64,000 nt of DNA from an uncultured Pelagibacteraceae bacterium (GTDB lineage Bacteria > Pseudomonadota > Alphaproteobacteria > Pelagibacterales > Pelagibacteraceae): NCBI GenBank assembly GCA_902609685.1, contig CACLSR010000001.1, positions 175,505 through 239,504 on the forward strand, read 5' to 3'. How positions within the stretch are numbered: the first letter of the stretch is position 1; each line of letters starts with the position of its first letter. Both the position numbers and the translations under genes were made by a program. Positions 44,015 to 52,710 of this stretch are shown here, in pieces. The notes below the pieces were generated by a model. The model ran no database searches and was not told where the DNA came from. It saw only the letters and a program-made list of their open reading frames with translations.

Positions 44015-44743
44015 ATGAATTTTTCTCTAGAAATTGGACCTCAAACAGATCTGGATACTGTTCCGGCTGTAAAAGATATTTACATCACTATGCTACCTGG
44101 AGGAGATTATAAAGAGACAGCTCAACAAGCAGTTGAGTTAGTAAAGAAAGGTTTCAATCCAGTTCCACATTTTCCTGCAAGATCTATGCAGGATGAAAAA
44201 CAGCTTAAAGATTATGTTTCGAGATGTAAAGATGGTGGCGTCAAACAAGTTTTAGTTATAGGAGGAGGAAGAGAGCCAATGGGAAAATTCGATAGCTCTT
44301 TTCAACTTTTGGAGACTGGTTATTTTGAGAAGATGACGATAGGAATTGCTGGACACCCAGAGGGGAGTCCTGATATATCCGATTCAGATTTAGAAAAAGC
44401 TATGAAAGATAAAAAGCCTTATGCTGATTATATTGTAACTCAATGGTTACTGGATCCTCAGCCTATTATAGACTTTATTTCTAAACAAAGCGTACCAGTG
44501 CATGTGGGAATTACTGGGCCTCTAAAAATATCTAGCTTAATAAAGTTTGCTAATATAGTTGGTGCAAAAAATTCCTTAAATTTTCTTAAATCTAATTTTA
44601 GTAAGGCGTTAGATTTATTAAAACCTAAAGACCCTAATGATTTAATTGGGAAAATTAAATCACACACTGATTTTTTCCACATTTATACATTCGGCGGCTT
44701 GAAGGAAACTAACAAGTGGTTGAAGGAGAATAGTTATGTCTAA
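44015..44743 (+). CDS. metF: methylenetetrahydrofolate reductase-like protein
   Basis: A 242-aa TIM-barrel of the MetF family, shorter than the usual 280-300 aa. The segments are FSLEIGPQTDL (opening strand), YITMLPGG, VPHFPARSM (PH(I/F)xxR motif), VLVIGGGREP, GIAGHPEGSPDI and DYIVTQWLLDP (family TQ motif). It would interconvert methylene- and methyl-tetrahydrofolate. It overlaps the GcvT/DmdA-like gene by 8 bp, implying shared folate flux. Confidence 0.82.
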   Translation: MNFSLEIGPQTDLDTVPAVKDIYITMLPGGDYKETAQQAVELVKKGFNPVPHFPARSMQDEKQLKDYVSRCKDGGVKQVLVIGGGREPMGKFDSSFQLLETGYFEKMTIGIAGHPEGSPDISDSDLEKAMKDKKPYADYIVTQWLLDPQPIIDFISKQSVPVHVGITGPLKISSLIKFANIVGAKNSLNFLKSNFSKALDLLKPKDPNDLIGKIKSHTDFFHIYTFGGLKETNKWLKENSYV

Positions 44744-46094
44744 AGAATTTGACTATACTAATTTAAAGCATGTTACTTCTGTAGATCAATCAGATCGAAA
44801 AGTACCATATAACTTAAGACAAAGTGGACCAACAAAAGTTGAAATGTTAATCTCAACAAGAGTAAGAAAATCACCTTATTGGCATTTATCTATGCAAGCA
44901 GGTTGTTGGAGAGCAACTGTTTACAATCGAATTTATCATCCAAGAGGCTACGTAAAACCTGAAGATGGTGGAGCAATGGTTGAATATGATGCAATTGTTA
45001 ATCATGTAACTATGTGGAATGTTGCAGTTGAAAGACAAATTCAAGTTAAGGGTCCAGATGCAGAAAAATTTGTTGATTATGTAATTACAAGAGATGCAAC
45101 AAAAATTTCACCGATGAGAGCAAGATATGTTATTTTGTGTAACGCTTATGGTGGGGTTTTAAATGATCCAATTCTTTTAAGAATTTCAAAAGATGAGTTT
45201 TGGTTTTCATTATCAGACTCTGATATTGGTTTGTACTTACAAGGTGTAAACGCAGATGGAAGATTTAATTGCACTATTGAAGAAATCGATGCTTGTCCTG
45301 TTCAAATACAGGGTCCAAAATCAAAAGCTTTGATGAAAGATTTGTTAGGTGATCAAGTTGATTTAGAAAATATGCCGTTTTATGGTTTAGCTGAAGTTAA
45401 AGTTGCTGGACGAAGTTGTGTGATTTCTCAATCAGGATTTTCTGGAGAAGCTGGTTATGAGATATATTTAAGAGATGCAACTTTATATGCTGATGACATG
45501 TGGAATGCTGTACTTGAGGTTGGAAAAAAACATCAGCTCATGGTTATTGCACCTGCTCATCACAGAAGAATCCAGGCTGGCATTTTGTCTTGGGGTCAAG
45601 ATATGGATCAACAACATAATCCTTATCAATGTAACTTAGGTTACCAGGTTTCTTTATCAGGAAAAGGTGAATGGAACAAAACTTCTGATTACGTTGGTAA
45701 AGCGGCTCTAGAAAAAATGGGTAAAGAACTTAAGGATGGTAAAAAACCATACGCACTTCAATTAGTTGGATTGGAGTTGGGTGGAAAACCTATTGATGAT
45801 TATGCACCAGATTTTTGGTTAATATCAAATGAGAGTGGTGGGGATCCAGTTGGCTTTATTACTTCACCATGGTGGCATCCTGAAAAGAAAACAAACATTG
45901 CAATGGGATATGTTCCTTTTGATGGGACATTAAATGCAAATGGATTTCCAAAAGGTAAGGTTGGAACTAAATATAAAGTACATTTACCTGAAAAATACTC
46001 TGATACTCCAGGTAAGCCTGTAGATGCAGTAATAGTAGATATTCCATTTAAAGAATCTTTCAACGCTAATACAAGAGAAGTTTCAAAAGGTTAA
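44736..46094 (+). CDS. DmdA/GcvT-family tetrahydrofolate-dependent demethylase-like protein
   Basis: A 452-aa GcvT-superfamily protein, closer in my reading to DmdA than to glycine-cleavage GcvT (VERQIQVKGPDAEKFVDYVITRD, GGVLNDPILLRISKDEFWFSLSDSDI, PVQIQGPKSKALMKDLLG). It has an N-terminal extension and a C-terminal part longer than DmdA (about 370 aa). DmdA and LigM transfer a methyl from substrate to tetrahydrofolate and often have metF nearby, as here. Substrate unknown: DMSP-like, betaine-like or O-methyl compounds are candidates. Confidence 0.78.
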   Translation: MSKEFDYTNLKHVTSVDQSDRKVPYNLRQSGPTKVEMLISTRVRKSPYWHLSMQAGCWRATVYNRIYHPRGYVKPEDGGAMVEYDAIVNHVTMWNVAVERQIQVKGPDAEKFVDYVITRDATKISPMRARYVILCNAYGGVLNDPILLRISKDEFWFSLSDSDIGLYLQGVNADGRFNCTIEEIDACPVQIQGPKSKALMKDLLGDQVDLENMPFYGLAEVKVAGRSCVISQSGFSGEAGYEIYLRDATLYADDMWNAVLEVGKKHQLMVIAPAHHRRIQAGILSWGQDMDQQHNPYQCNLGYQVSLSGKGEWNKTSDYVGKAALEKMGKELKDGKKPYALQLVGLELGGKPIDDYAPDFWLISNESGGDPVGFITSPWWHPEKKTNIAMGYVPFDGTLNANGFPKGKVGTKYKVHLPEKYSDTPGKPVDAVIVDIPFKESFNANTREVSKG

Positions 46095-46102
46095 TCTGAT
46101 TT

Positions 46103-46122
46103 TGGGGGAGTTTACTCCCCCA
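46103..46122 (+). terminator. GC-rich hairpin after the demethylase gene
   Basis: A perfect 8-bp stem (tgggggag / ctccccca) with a ttta loop lies 9 bp after the stop codon. The following bases (tcatctta) do not form a T-run, so it may be a weak terminator or an mRNA 3'-end protector. Confidence 0.5.
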
Positions 46123-46131
46123 TCATCTTAA

Positions 46132-46236
46132 ATGACAAAAGGTTTCTTAATAGTAATTTGCATTATTATAGCTATTGCTTTAATAATATTCCCATTAATC
46201 GTATCTTACAAAGAGCAAAAAAATAAAAAAAAATAA
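46132..46236 (+). CDS. 34-aa membrane mini-protein
   Basis: A frame ATG 46132 to TAA 46236 encodes one Ile-rich membrane helix (about 4-25) followed by a Lys-rich tail. Its stop codon directly abuts the ATG of the YIP1-like gene (taaatg), the pattern of a real upstream partner. Function is unknown. It is an example of a short gene easily missed by automated calling. Confidence 0.45.
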   Translation: MTKGFLIVICIIIAIALIIFPLIVSYKEQKNKKK

Positions 46237-46779
46237 ATGTTCGGTGAATTTCTAAGTATTATTTTAAAATCTATTAAACTAGATAAAACACTTTATTCCG
46301 ATAGTAAAAATTTTGGTGAAGCCTCAGTTTATTTTGCGGGTATCATTATGATTTTAGATGGCATAGCTGGTGCAGTTGCTGCAAACACAGTTTTTAAAAC
46401 AGCCGTTGCAATGTCGGGAGTGACTGCAATATTAACTTGGTTTGTCTGGGCAATATTAATCTTTGTTATTGGGGTCAAACTATTTCCTGATAAAAATAGT
46501 AAAGTTCCATTTAAAAAAATACTAACAGCTGTTGGTTTCGCTCACGCGCCTGGTCTCTTAAGATTTTTTGCTGTGACACCAGAATTAATGATACCTATAA
46601 TTTTCCTTACACAATTTTGGATTTTTGCTGGATTAATTATCTCGACGCGACAAGTTCTTAATCTTAAATCTAACTTAAAATCATTTGGAATTGTCTTTAT
46701 GTCATTTTTAATAATTGTCTTTTTATCTATTTCATTTGTGATAAGTCGAATGAATGCATTACCAATTAATCATATTTAG
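46237..46779 (+). CDS. YIP1-family-like membrane protein
   Basis: A 180-aa protein with about five membrane helices. The KILTAVGFAHAPGLLRFFAVTPELMIPIIFLTQFWIFAGLIISTRQVL segment is typical of YIP1 domains in bacteria. No enzymatic role is known. The 3' end overlaps the convergent zinc-ribbon gene by 4 bp. Confidence 0.65.
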   Translation: MFGEFLSIILKSIKLDKTLYSDSKNFGEASVYFAGIIMILDGIAGAVAANTVFKTAVAMSGVTAILTWFVWAILIFVIGVKLFPDKNSKVPFKKILTAVGFAHAPGLLRFFAVTPELMIPIIFLTQFWIFAGLIISTRQVLNLKSNLKSFGIVFMSFLIIVFLSISFVISRMNALPINHI

Positions 46780-46931
46780 ATTGGAAAAATTGTCTTAGAA
46801 ACTCTGCAAGACTTACAAATTTTAAAACCAGTTAGGATCAAGTTTTGAGTAACACTTTCATGCTGTTCTTTACACTCATCACAAATTTCATCTAAATCCT
46901 TCAGATTTTCTATTTCTTTATCCTCAGTCAT
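46776..46931 (-). CDS. 51-aa zinc-ribbon-like mini-protein
   Basis: A frame ATG 46931 to TAA 46776. Two CxxC pairs (EICDECKEQ and KICKSCRVS), 19 residues apart, are those of a minimal zinc ribbon. The N-terminus is acidic. The start overlaps the stop of the DUF3726 gene (ATGACTGA), so it is translationally coupled and likely the last gene of the four-gene leftward cluster. Zinc binding is inferred. Confidence 0.65.
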   Translation of the reverse strand: MTEDKEIENLKDLDEICDECKEQHESVTQNLILTGFKICKSCRVSKTIFPI

Positions 46932-47535
46932 TATCAGTCAAACCGGCTCCCGCTGCACCCTCTTTTAAACTATCAGTTTCCTCTACAAATGTATCCTCTG
47001 CAAGTTTGTAGAGACTTTTCCAATCTTGATCGGAAAAGTTATCTTCATTGTTTAAAAAACTTATTTCTACTTTTTTTGCTAACTTTGGCATCTCTTTATT
47101 CCATATATTAGAAGAAATACTCACATTAAAATTCAATAAAAATTTACAATCATCAAATGAAATTAATAATTTTTTTCCAATTATTTCTGAAGCCCTGCTT
47201 AAAAAAGATAAAAGTAGCAATGGATAGGCAAGATTTTCAACTGAGCATTTTTTTAAATTCTCAATGTTTTTTACTTGGTCAATAAAATTAACACCTAACA
47301 TTATTGGACAAAAAGATGATCCATCTGATTTGTTAATTTTATCGATAATTTTTATCTCCTCAAAATTTTCTTTTTTTTTATTTTGATAATATTGATTAAG
47401 ATGCTTGATCGCTGGAAAACCAAATAATTCAAATAATCTTATAGATTTACCAACTTCCTCTGCGATACCCCATGAATAACCAGCACCTCGACTTGCCCTC
47501 TTAGCTGTAGTTTCTATCTCACTTAAGGATTTCAT
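46924..47535 (-). CDS. DUF3726 family protein
   Basis: A 203-aa soluble protein. MKSLSEIETTAKRASRGAGYSWGIAEEVGKSIRLFELFGFPAIKHL is the DUF3726 opening, and VEETDSLKEGAAGAGLTDND the Gly-rich end. Function is unknown. It lies 3 bp after the 553-aa gene and overlaps the zinc-ribbon gene. The tight order M19-like, 553 aa, DUF3726, zinc ribbon suggests one complex or pathway. Confidence 0.75.
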   Translation of the reverse strand: MKSLSEIETTAKRASRGAGYSWGIAEEVGKSIRLFELFGFPAIKHLNQYYQNKKKENFEEIKIIDKINKSDGSSFCPIMLGVNFIDQVKNIENLKKCSVENLAYPLLLLSFLSRASEIIGKKLLISFDDCKFLLNFNVSISSNIWNKEMPKLAKKVEISFLNNEDNFSDQDWKSLYKLAEDTFVEETDSLKEGAAGAGLTDND

Positions 47536-47538
47536 AAT

Positions 47539-49200
47539 TTAAGAATGGGTTTTATAAACCCATTGCTCATCATAATATTTTAGCTCATTTGGGAGTGGCG
47601 CACCTTGAAACATACATATTCTCAACCACTTGTCAGATCTTGGATCAAATTTTAAAGCTCCAAAAAAAGATAACTTTAATCGCAACATATCAATTGGAAC
47701 TAAATTTTCTCCAATAGTATTATCTTGTATTTCTGAATATGGAAATTTTTCAATAATAAAGGCTCTTCTAACAACATGTCTTAAATCAGAATTATCAATT
47801 AAAAATTGATTAATCTTTAAATTATTTTTTAAAGGCAACAATCTCTCATACAATCTTTTTATATCTCTAGCTATTGCCAAGGGTTGCTCTAAATCTGCAC
47901 CATTTTCCTCAAAACGATTAGCTAATCTTGGTTCTTCTTTATTTTTTGAAATAAACCAAAATTTCTGGTTGCTCTCTTCTATATTAAAATTAATTTTTAA
48001 AATATCCGAATATTTATTTTCTAAAATCTTTTTCAAATCTCCGACATTACGTTCAGTTGGAATATTAAAGTATTTTTCTTCCTCCGAGCTCATTTGTGCA
48101 ACCAATGGCTGAACTATATCACCAAATGGTTCCATCATGATTGAGACAACGTATTCAATACACTCCTCACAAGTTTCTTTCTCTAGCCAAAGATAAATTT
48201 CATTAAAAGGATAATCTTTTTGAAAATCAAATTTGTTTTCTAAGAAACTTATAAATTTTTTTATATCTTTTAGCAAAAGTTTAATTTTTTTAAGCTGATA
48301 TTCACTCTCTGTATTCCAGCTAGTTATATTTTTAAGAGAATTTTTCACACAATCTTTAAATAAATCTTTATCTTGTGTTTTAACAATTTTAATTTCTCTT
48401 ATTTTTTTAAGTGCAATTTCTCTACTAAGTATCCAATTATTTAATAAAGTTGGATGATTGACAATAAATGGGGCCATTCCTAATCCAGTAGAATTTCCTA
48501 TACCCAAATTTCTACAAATTTTAGGATCTAGTTTAACAGCTGAATTAGGATTTTTATTTTTTGCAACATGATTGACTTGATCAAACGTAAATTGTCTTAC
48601 TAAATAAACTAACATCATCTCTAATCTGAATGGTCCGTTAATTTCTTTTCTATTTTTAATTCTGAATCGATCTGCTAAACCAAACTTACCTGATCCATAA
48701 ACTGCAGTCGTTCTGTATAAATATCCAACTTTTTCAAGTAGCTCTAAATCAGGTTGATTTCCATTGCTTAAACTTTCAACAACATGATCAAATACCCTAA
48801 CAGATTTATTTGCTCTAGATAAGGTTAGCTCTTTATAAGACAACCTCCCAACTTCCTGTTTTGGAACTTCATTTCTTAATCTGTCAATATCTTCTTTTAA
48901 AGGTACTCCATCATGTAATGTAAAAGCTGCATCCCACTTTGTAGCTATTACTCTATCTGATCTTTCATCATCATTAATTTTGTTCGCATAACAGATTAAA
49001 GAATAAACCCTGTCTTTTTTTTTAAATGAGTATACTGCTGTGCCATAACCCTCTTGGTCTAAATCAAACAAGTCTCTATTATATTGCCAATCCTTAAATT
49101 CACTTAAAAAACTTCGTAAAAAAGATAATCTTGATTGATGAAAGGAACCAAGTCTTGATAACTTCATTATGATGTTTGGATCTCTTAATTCTATATTCAT
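47539..49200 (-). CDS. large conserved-type protein of unknown function
   Basis: A 553-aa soluble protein of unrecognised family. Visible landmarks are LSRLGSFHQSRLSFLRSFLSEFKDW (N-terminus), LEMMLVYLVRQFTFDQVNHVAK, RNLGIGNSTGLGMAPFIVNHPTLLNNWILSRE, a helical charged middle (about 290-360) with CEEC near 356, and MLRLKLSFFGALKFDPRSDKWLRICMFQGAPLPNEL at the end. There are no signal or membrane helices and no recognised catalytic motif. It lies 2 bp from the M19-like gene and 3 bp from DUF3726. Confidence 0.72.
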   Translation of the reverse strand: MNIELRDPNIIMKLSRLGSFHQSRLSFLRSFLSEFKDWQYNRDLFDLDQEGYGTAVYSFKKKDRVYSLICYANKINDDERSDRVIATKWDAAFTLHDGVPLKEDIDRLRNEVPKQEVGRLSYKELTLSRANKSVRVFDHVVESLSNGNQPDLELLEKVGYLYRTTAVYGSGKFGLADRFRIKNRKEINGPFRLEMMLVYLVRQFTFDQVNHVAKNKNPNSAVKLDPKICRNLGIGNSTGLGMAPFIVNHPTLLNNWILSREIALKKIREIKIVKTQDKDLFKDCVKNSLKNITSWNTESEYQLKKIKLLLKDIKKFISFLENKFDFQKDYPFNEIYLWLEKETCEECIEYVVSIMMEPFGDIVQPLVAQMSSEEEKYFNIPTERNVGDLKKILENKYSDILKINFNIEESNQKFWFISKNKEEPRLANRFEENGADLEQPLAIARDIKRLYERLLPLKNNLKINQFLIDNSDLRHVVRRAFIIEKFPYSEIQDNTIGENLVPIDMLRLKLSFFGALKFDPRSDKWLRICMFQGAPLPNELKYYDEQWVYKTHS

Positions 49201-49202
49201 AT

Positions 49203-50168
49203 TTAGATAGTTTTATAAAAGTTATACCAATTGTTACCTAGTATTCCATTAGTCTCAGTCTCTGAAAAACCAACCTTTTTTAAACCTGCTTCTAAGTTTT
49301 TAAAACCTCTTGCATCCTCAAACCAATTAGGCTGTTTAGGAAACCCTGGTTTATTTTTAGAGCCTTCTCCATAATTTTTATTTTTTGACCATGTTCCATT
49401 TCTCATCCATTCAACAACCTCATCTGGCTGATTCAAACAAAGATCTGATCCTATACCAATATTATTAATATCCATTATTTCTGCTGTTTTGGCCACCATT
49501 TCGCAAAAGCTTTCTAGAGAACAATTTGTATTATTTTTAAGATGATGCGGGTATAAAGATAAACCTAATATTCCACCGCTTTCACTTAAAGTTTTTAATA
49601 ACTCAGAAGATTTGTTTCTTTTTGCTGCATGCCAAAAAGATGGGTTTGCATGAGTGATCGCTATAGGTTTTTCACTAAATTCAATTGCATCAAAAGTACT
49701 TTTTTCGGCTGAATGGGACATGTCCACTACGATACCCACTCTATTCATTTCTCGGATAACTTCTCTTCCGAAATTAGTTACCCCACTATCATTTTTTTCA
49801 TAACAACCTGTCGCTAATAATGATTGATTATTGTAAGTGAGTTGCATAAATCTACATCCAAGACTATGAACTTTTTCAACTAAATTGATATCATCTTCTA
49901 TTGGAGAACAATTTTGAAAACCAAAAAAAATTGCAGTTTTATTCTCATTATTTGCTTTTTCAATATCCTTAAAACTGTGACCTAAAAAAATTAAATCTGA
50001 ATTTTCTTTTAATAAAATTTGCCACTTACTTATTTCTTTTTGAAGTTCATCAAAATCCTCATGATAGACTATGGTAACATGAACTGCATCTAGACCAGCC
50101 TCACGATTAATCTCAAAAACTTTTCTCGACCATTTACAATATTGAAGATTATCGATTTTAAATTTCAT
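49203..50168 (-). CDS. M19 membrane-dipeptidase-like protein with altered metal site
   Basis: A 321-aa amidohydrolase-fold protein of the M19 renal dipeptidase family. VVDMSHS (His152), IAITHANP (His173) and NIGIGSDL (Asp) match conserved M19 positions. The N-terminal HxD of canonical members is replaced by DNLQ (6-9) and the bridging Glu by Gln85 (FFGFQNC), so the usual two-zinc centre is not complete. It is first in the leftward cluster with the 553-aa and DUF3726 genes. I recall similar M19 homologues in Pseudomonas dimethylglycine operons, so a role near betaine catabolism is a hypothesis. Confidence 0.78.
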   Translation of the reverse strand: MKFKIDNLQYCKWSRKVFEINREAGLDAVHVTIVYHEDFDELQKEISKWQILLKENSDLIFLGHSFKDIEKANNENKTAIFFGFQNCSPIEDDINLVEKVHSLGCRFMQLTYNNQSLLATGCYEKNDSGVTNFGREVIREMNRVGIVVDMSHSAEKSTFDAIEFSEKPIAITHANPSFWHAAKRNKSSELLKTLSESGGILGLSLYPHHLKNNTNCSLESFCEMVAKTAEIMDINNIGIGSDLCLNQPDEVVEWMRNGTWSKNKNYGEGSKNKPGFPKQPNWFEDARGFKNLEAGLKKVGFSETETNGILGNNWYNFYKTI

Positions 50169-50269
50169 TTTGGTTAATTTTGGGTAAGCATACCAAGTTG
50201 TTTTTTAAATACTATTTATTTTATTGAAATTTTAATCTAATTTTGAAATAAATATTCATCAAATTGATC

Positions 50270-50761
50270 ATGAAAAAGAATAAAAATCTCAAAGTTGCAA
50301 TCGTTATGGGAAGCCAATCAGACTTCAAAACGATGAAATTATCCGCAAATATACTAAAAAAAATGGGTGTTCGATTTGAAACTAAAATTATATCTGCCCA
50401 CCGTACTCCAAAAAGAATGTATGAATTTGCAGAGAACGCATCAAGAAATAATATTGGAGTAATCATCGCTGGTGCTGGTGGATCAGCACATTTACCTGGT
50501 ATGATTTCAGCTATAACCTCAATTCCAGTTTTAGGTGTCCCGGTTGAAAGTAAAAAGCTTAAAGGACTTGATAGTTTATTATCAATAGCACAAATGCCGA
50601 AAGGGATACCTGTTGGAACTCTTGCAATCGGAGAGGATGGTGCCATCAATGCTGCTTTATTGGCAGCAGCTATAATTGCACACAGCAATCCTGCTGTAAA
50701 AAAGAAATTAAATAATTGGCGTGCATCACAAACTAGATCAGTAAAGAAAAATCCAAAGTAA
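50270..50761 (+). CDS. purE: N5-carboxyaminoimidazole ribonucleotide mutase
   Basis: A 163-aa class I PurE. I use ATG 50270; the open frame starts two codons earlier at a TTG. VAIVMGSQSDFKTM, ISAHRTPKRMYEFA and GAGGSAHLPGMISAITSIPVLGVPV hold the CO2- and substrate-binding residues. It makes CAIR from N5-CAIR in purine synthesis. It is followed 3 bp on by purK. Confidence 0.95.
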   Translation: MKKNKNLKVAIVMGSQSDFKTMKLSANILKKMGVRFETKIISAHRTPKRMYEFAENASRNNIGVIIAGAGGSAHLPGMISAITSIPVLGVPVESKKLKGLDSLLSIAQMPKGIPVGTLAIGEDGAINAALLAAAIIAHSNPAVKKKLNNWRASQTRSVKKNPK

Positions 50762-50764
50762 AAG

Positions 50765-51811
50765 ATGTCAATAAAAAATTTGGGTATAATTGGTGGCGGT
50801 CAACTAGGAAGCCTATTAGCTGTCGCGGCTAAGAAATTGAATATCAATACAATAATCTATTGTGATGATGTTGATGCTCCAGCACAAAATTTTTGTAACA
50901 AATTTATTTATGGTAAATACGATGACAAAGTCAAAATGCAAGACTTCATAAAAGAAATTGATGTAATTACCTATGAATTTGAAAATATACCTTATGAAAC
51001 TCTAAATGAAATGAACAAGGTAAAACCGGTTTTACCAAAGCCATCTGTGAATAGATTAATTCAACATCGAATTGCAGAAAAAGATTTTGTAAACAAGCTC
51101 AATATTAGAACTACTAGATACGCATCAATAGAAAGTAAATCTGATATGGAGCCATTAGGAGATTTCTTACCTGGAATTTTAAAAACAACTACAATGGGTT
51201 ATGATGGTAAAGGCCAATACCCTATTAAAAAAATTGAAGACATCAATAACCTGAATATTGATTTTTCAAAAGGTTATATACTGGAAAAATTAGTAAAACT
51301 TAAAAAAGAGATATCAGTCATTATTACCAGATTTGGGAACAATAGTTATGAAATATATGAGCCGATAGAAAATACTCATGAAGATCAGATATTAAAACAT
51401 TCAATAATACCAGCTGAAATCAGTAAAAAGATATTTGATGAATCTAAAGATTGGTCAATCCGGATTGCAGAGGAATTAAAATATATAGGAACTCTTTGCG
51501 TTGAATTTTTTATTGATAGAAATGAAAATCTTTATGTTAATGAAATAGCTCCCCGAGTTCACAATTCTGGCCATCTAACAATAAATGCTTTTAATATTAG
51601 TCAATTTGAAAATCATGTGAGAGCAGTCTGTTCGTTAGAAAAAATTCCACTCAAAAAAATATCGAATGCAAAAATGGTGAACCTAATAGGAAATCAAATA
51701 AGACCCTACAGAGAAAACTTTAAATTAAATGAAAATGAATTTTTCTTTGATTATCAAAAAAAAGAGATAAAAGATAAAAGAAAAATGGGCCACATAACAA
51801 CTTTAATATAA
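50765..51811 (+). CDS. purK: N5-carboxyaminoimidazole ribonucleotide synthase
   Basis: A 348-aa ATP-grasp enzyme. LGIIGGGQLGSLLAVAAKKL is the N-terminal signature, DVITYEFENIPYE the AIR region, TTTMGYDGKGQYPI and YILEKLVKLKKEISVIITR the ATP-grasp elements, and YVNEIAPRVHNSGHLTINA the metal site. It carboxylates AIR using ATP and bicarbonate. It is co-transcribed with purE and a GNAT gene with no gap. Confidence 0.95.
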   Translation: MSIKNLGIIGGGQLGSLLAVAAKKLNINTIIYCDDVDAPAQNFCNKFIYGKYDDKVKMQDFIKEIDVITYEFENIPYETLNEMNKVKPVLPKPSVNRLIQHRIAEKDFVNKLNIRTTRYASIESKSDMEPLGDFLPGILKTTTMGYDGKGQYPIKKIEDINNLNIDFSKGYILEKLVKLKKEISVIITRFGNNSYEIYEPIENTHEDQILKHSIIPAEISKKIFDESKDWSIRIAEELKYIGTLCVEFFIDRNENLYVNEIAPRVHNSGHLTINAFNISQFENHVRAVCSLEKIPLKKISNAKMVNLIGNQIRPYRENFKLNENEFFFDYQKKEIKDKRKMGHITTLI

Positions 51812-52279
51812 ATGCTTAAATCTATTGAGGGAAATTTTGATAACCCAGAGGTTAATAAACTTCTGACAAAACATTTTATAGAATTAAGAGCAGCATCACC
51901 CGAGGGTAGCGCACATGTTCTAGATATTCCAGGTTTAAAAATTTCATCAATCAAATTCTGGAGCCTTTGGGAAAATGATAAAATATTTGGTTGTGGGGCA
52001 TTAAAGTTCTTAGACGAAGATCATGGTGAATTTAAATCAATTAGAATACATGATGATTTTAGAAATCAAGGTAATGGTATTAAAGTTATCAAACATCTCA
52101 TTGATGAAGCTAAGAAATTAAAGATTAAAAGAATAAGTTTAGAGACTGGTGCTGGAAAATTTTTTGATCCGGCAAGAAAATTATTTAAAAAATGTGATTT
52201 TACACCTTGTAAACCCTTTGCCCATTATAAAGAAGATGTTAATTCTATCTATTTAACTAAGCGAATTGACCACGAATGA
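51812..52279 (+). CDS. GNAT-family N-acetyltransferase
   Basis: A 155-aa GNAT domain. The central strand DHGEFKSIRIHDDFRNQGNGIKVIKHLIDEAKKL contains the acetyl-CoA motif A (RxxGxG-like RNQGNG) and RISLETGAGKFFDPARKLFKKCDF motif B. The substrate is unknown. It resembles YhbS/PhnO-type enzymes. It begins with the base after the purK stop. Confidence 0.85.
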   Translation: MLKSIEGNFDNPEVNKLLTKHFIELRAASPEGSAHVLDIPGLKISSIKFWSLWENDKIFGCGALKFLDEDHGEFKSIRIHDDFRNQGNGIKVIKHLIDEAKKLKIKRISLETGAGKFFDPARKLFKKCDFTPCKPFAHYKEDVNSIYLTKRIDHE

Positions 52280-52344
52280 TAAAAAAAAGTCTATTTTGCA
52301 CTAAATTTGTTGACAAAACCCTAATATTTATAAACAAAGCCAAC

Positions 52345-52364
52345 ATTACTTAATTATAAGTAAT
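52345..52364 (+). promoter_or_regulatory. palindrome in cold-shock gene leader
   Basis: Seven-base arms attactt and aagtaat with a 6-nt centre lie in the 117-bp gap before cspA. It could be an operator or an RNA hairpin near the 5' end of the message, where cold-shock leaders carry structure. Role unproven. Confidence 0.35.
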
Positions 52365-52396
52365 AAATTAATATAACAATAAGTAAGAAGAAAAAT

Positions 52397-52603
52397 ATGA
52401 GTCTACAAGGAAAAGTAAAATGGTTCAATCCAACTAAAGGTTTTGGTTTTATTGAACGTGACGACAAAGAAAAAGATGTGTTTGTACATGTTTCAGCTGT
52501 AAGAGATGCTGGTATGAACGGTTTAGATGAGGGTCAAGCTTTGACTTTCGATGTTGAAGATGGTCCTAAAGGTCCTTCAGCAGTTAACTTAAAAACTGCA
52601 TAA
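52397..52603 (+). CDS. cspA: cold-shock domain protein
   Basis: A 68-aa CSD protein. [19 protein letters not shown] (RNP-1) and DVFVHVSAV (RNP-2) give the nucleic-acid-binding surface. It acts as an RNA chaperone or transcription antiterminator. Its ATG is preceded by aagaagaaaa. It is a monocistronic gene with a 117-bp leader and a terminator hairpin downstream. Confidence 0.97.
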   Translation: MSLQGKVKWFNPTKGFGFIERDDKEKDVFVHVSAVRDAGMNGLDEGQALTFDVEDGPKGPSAVNLKTA

Positions 52604-52618
52604 TTTTCACATAAATTA

Positions 52619-52676
52619 ATTGGCTATAAATTTAATTAATTTTTTAATTAAGAATTAATTTATTTTTATAGCCAAT
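52619..52676. terminator. long hairpin after cspA
   Basis: A perfect 12-bp inverted repeat (attggctataaa, 52619-52630, with tttatagccaat, 52665-52676) encloses an AT-rich core that can extend the stem. It lies in the 107-bp spacer between cspA and the racemase gene and probably ends the cspA transcript. Confidence 0.65.
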
Positions 52677-52710
52677 GAACTATTCTAGAACAAAATTTAG
52701 AAAATAACTT

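Noticed and set aside
50221-50688. 155-codon minus-strand frame
   Set aside because: Covers purE on the opposite strand; purE motifs are unambiguous.
52310-52334. TTGACA and TATAAA before cspA
   Set aside because: The 13-bp spacing is not compatible with a standard sigma-70 promoter.
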